From the NCBI GenBank assembly GCA_037039925.1, contig JAXRKP010000645.1, positions 90,001 through 154,000 on the forward strand: a stretch of 64,000 bases of DNA, given 5' to 3'. Within the stretch, counting starts at the first letter, position 1; every line of letters begins with the position of its first letter. This DNA is from Doris montereyensis (lineage: Eukaryota > Mollusca > Gastropoda > Nudibranchia > Dorididae). The translations under genes were made by a program, and so were the position numbers. The notes under the pieces are model-generated. The model was given only the letters and a program-made list of their open reading frames with translations, ran no database searches and was not told where the DNA came from. This document shows positions 61,801-64,000 of this stretch, piece by piece.

Positions 61801-64000
61801 ATGGATGTCTGGTTTGTCTGACTTTGTCATCGAGAACTGGCACTTACAACATCGTTTACATGTATGTCATGTGTAGCACGTCTAGCACTAACGCAGGTGT
61901 AATAATTAATTATTTGACATGGACACCAAATTTGGATAAGTGTTGGAATAAACAATTAAGGGTGAAATGGTGATGATAATCAATGCAAGCCTGTGAAAAA
62001 TTGTCCAATTAGCCAGGGGCCTTTCCTGTTTAGAGAGGTAAATTATATAGAAAGAATTCTGTTACCTGACATTTTTTCCCTATTGGCCAGGTTTCCTGAT
62101 TCCCCGGGTTTCTAATTAGAGAGGATTCACTGAACTGTTTTCCTCTCCATAAAAAAAATTGTTAGTATTGGGCTCTTTTTGTTGTACAAGGCTTCAGTAA
62201 CGTTAAGAAAGAAATCACAAACAGGAAGGTTATTTTGTACCGGCAAAACAAAAGGAAGGAAATACACTAAAATTAGTCCCATCCATTTTCTACACACAAT
62301 GAAAAAAGAAAAAAGGGGCAAACCAAACCATAAGGCCCACCACTTGGACAGAAGGAAAACAGAAAATAATATTTTCTATATACATCATGTAATAAAAAGA
62401 TCAGGAGAAGACTTCCATATAGATCTAGAAAACTGTCACGTTACTTAGTTGTTCTTTAATGTGTGTTTTATGTGGTTGTATTGGTTTACTTTGTTTTGTT
62501 TTCATGTAAGTTGGGCTTTATTAGAGAGGGAGGAGGAGAGATTGTGGGGGGGAAAGACAGCAGGGTGGGGGGTACGCCCTTCTTATTTCTTTGTGATTCA
62601 AAAGTTTCACCATAGGTGAAAAAGTGTATTTTGATCCAATACTTCTTAATTATGAAAAACATTAATGCTGACGGTGCAAAGTAGATCTCCCATTAACAAA
62701 ATCAACAATTTGTTTGCAATAGCGCTTACATTAAATATTCCTTGCAAAATTGTATAAAATTACTTCATACCTCACTAAACAAACCACTAACAATGTGTTA
62801 CACACTGTCCTCTTTATTGTTGATCGATTTTGAAGAACGGGAAGTGTGCTCAAAGAGCAAGTATGATTTAAATGAAGTATTTGCATGAGAAAACTAGCAC
62901 GCTTACGTAACTTTGTTCAAAAAAGCTTAAAACAATAAGAAAATACCTCTATCTGCATAATAGTCCATCCTAGAGATTGTTCTAATTTTTGTTCTCCTCT
63001 GCTTTCATAAAAGACCTATATGAAGTAACAACGCTCGATTTTTGACTTACGGTTGACATCCAACTTGCTTGAGATAATAAAAAAGTTCAGGTTCTTGAGT
63101 CTGTAGTAGAGTCTCAAACAGTATACTCAGAGCAACAATTCCCTATTGAATTATGAAACAATGACATTTTACAAGATGAAATAAAGTCTAAATAATTTGT
63201 CATCTATATTATAAATCTGCCAAGTTTAACTGATAGGACTTTCAGAAAGTGGAATACCTGAGCAAATTTTTGCTAATGTCGGAAATAACTGATAATATGT
63301 CCCTTTGCTTTAAAATTTACATATTACTGTTTATGTTTGACACGTCGGAAGACATCTTTAAAAAATATATGAAAACATACTTCATGCGATGCTTCTTAGA
63401 AGAAAAGTAATTGTTTTAATTATGCAATTTTATTTCATGTACCATACACCTTTATAAATGATATTATGCTTTCATGTATTTATTTATTGATTGAATGATT
63501 GATTGATTGATTTATTTAATTATTTGTTTTGTATATGTACATTGCTCATGTTTTTTACTATGTATGTATAAATACGCCAAGAGCTGTCGTAAGATGAGAG
63601 TAGGCACTATAGAAATGAATTATATTATTATTATTACTGATATTTCATTATCTATAATACAATTATTTTATCACATAGGAACATACCTGTGGATGTGAGG
63701 AAACACTATGAAGTCGGAAGAAGTAATGCATGTACATATTTCTAAACACATAATATAACTGGCAGACATCATCAAGCAGGTAGCAAAGAGGAGCAACTGC
63801 ATTAAAAAAAACAACAACATTACATTCAATTTGACATTGTATAGCCTTTCATGCCAATGGTAAATAAGCTAAAATATGTGGTTTAGTTTTACCTAAATTC
63901 TATTCTAATAATAATAACTATTTGCAGAATTCAATTTGATTTCATATTTTTTGCTTTGGTATTCGCATAAGAGCTTCCTTAGGATTAAAATCTTCTCACC
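58798..64000 (-). CDS. TBC1D19: TBC1D19-like Rab GTPase-activating protein, C-terminal 152 aa (5 exons; 5' part outside window)
   Basis: TBC-domain proteins stimulate GTP hydrolysis by Rab GTPases in membrane traffic; TBC1D19 itself is little studied. Exons (minus, 5' to 3'): 63796-63687, 63142-63051, 61169-61054, 59861-59791, 58866-58798. Phases fit throughout and the last exon ends TGA. The protein starts VAPLCYLLDDVCQLYYVFRN. It continues MYMHYFFRLHSVSSHPQ, GIVALSILFETLLQTQEPEL, FKWLMRAFSGFLASDQVLLL, WDRVLAYDSLEILP, AIFSFRKTNLMKVQ and ADLFTLQVLPMLQLALFSK. It matches human TBC1D19 (as I recall it) over its whole C-terminus at equal length. This is the C-terminal half of the TBC domain; the catalytic Arg and Gln fingers would lie upstream, outside. 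Base 64000 (G on minus) followed by GTGAGA looks like the donor of the preceding exon. Confidence 0.93.
59791..59861 (-). CDS. TBC1D19: TBC1D19-like exon (VLAVAIFSFR...NAAE)
   Basis: Acceptor TATTTCTACAG, donor GTATAG. Encodes LAVAIFSFRKTNLMKVQTYN and then AAE; ends in phase 0. Confidence 0.9.
60921..61040. repeat. Imperfect tandem duplication, about 70 bp
   Basis: CTATTAAGTTTTTTTTTATT at 60921 recurs at 60991, and AAAGTAGTGAT at about 60967 recurs at 61030. It lies just 3' of the 61054 exon in the intron. Confidence 0.65.
61054..61169 (-). CDS. TBC1D19: TBC1D19-like exon (LKIAFKW...SLEILP)
   Basis: Acceptor CTCTTCATCAG, donor GTTGAG (weaker than the others but required by the frame). Encodes the FKWLMRAFSGFLASDQVLLL / WDR motif of TBC domains. 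Confidence 0.92.
61170..63050. other. Intron of the TBC1D19-like gene
   Basis: A pair of TAGGACTTRTTATCCAAAC repeats is at about 61446-61490. Sequence at 61990-62130 (CTAATTAGAGAGGATTCACT and a nearby GTTTAGAGAGGTAAA) may be a transposon end. No other exon seen. Confidence 0.4.
63051..63142 (-). CDS. TBC1D19: TBC1D19-like exon (GIVALSILFETLLQ...)
   Basis: Acceptor TTCAATAG, donor GTAAGT. Encodes GIVALSILFETLLQTQEPEL and FYYLKQVGCQ plus CC of a Pro codon. Confidence 0.92.
63687..63796 (-). CDS. TBC1D19: TBC1D19-like exon (VAPLC...SSHPQ)
   Basis: Acceptor TTTTTTTTAATGCAG, donor GTATGT. Starts with two bases of a split Val codon and ends in phase 0. Confidence 0.92.

Overview
The window is animal nuclear DNA, AT-rich, with long introns, many simple-sequence tracts and several transposon families. 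I think it comes from a mollusc, most likely a gastropod. That is an inference from the general character (dispersed TAGATCTA words, tRNA-derived SINEs, RTE-like LINEs, mariner, long (AT)n/(GA)n arrays) and not from a diagnostic gene. Most open reading frames in it are not genes. The real genes had to be rebuilt from short exons with GT-AG borders.

Three genes are supported exon by exon. (1) Minus strand, 17489 to 11005: a complete 321-residue PPM/PP2C-type protein phosphatase in nine coding exons, with all exon phases consistent and all metal-binding motifs present. It is closest to the nematode PPM-2 type. (2) Plus strand, 39729 to 45696: a complete 69-residue SMIM20 (MITRAC7) homologue in three exons. 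In vertebrates this protein is also the source of the peptide phoenixin, but here the amidation glycine is an alanine. (3) Minus strand, from the right edge to 58798: the last five exons (152 residues) of a TBC1D19-like Rab-GAP; its upstream part lies beyond base 64000. SMIM20 and TBC1D19 are also near neighbours on human 4p15.2, so this may be conserved microsynteny. Genes 1 and 2 diverge; genes 2 and 3 converge.

Layout. 1-11004: AT-rich non-coding DNA with one TIR transposon (718-1606), a TAA array, SINE copies and one unexplained 54-codon exon-like block at 6893-7057. 11005-17494: the phosphatase gene, with SINEs in its introns. 17071-39728: a long gene-poor region with (AT)n/(GA)n/(GAA)n arrays, a 16-copy 26-bp minisatellite (21175-21591), SINE copies, a very recent 1-kb tandem duplication (32512-34529) and a second copy of the TIR element (37317-38105). 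39729-46550: SMIM20, whose introns hold a LINE fragment, a TIR element and a dead mariner. 46551-58797: repeats, including a broken RTE-like LINE on the minus strand (about 49985-53120), a possible piggyBac remnant, and an unassigned minus-strand exon candidate at 53723-54067. 58798-64000: the TBC1D19-like gene.

No rRNA, CRISPR array, operon or bacterial-type gene is present. The genes are unrelated in pathway: a protein phosphatase, a mitochondrial complex IV assembly factor and a Rab GTPase-activating protein.
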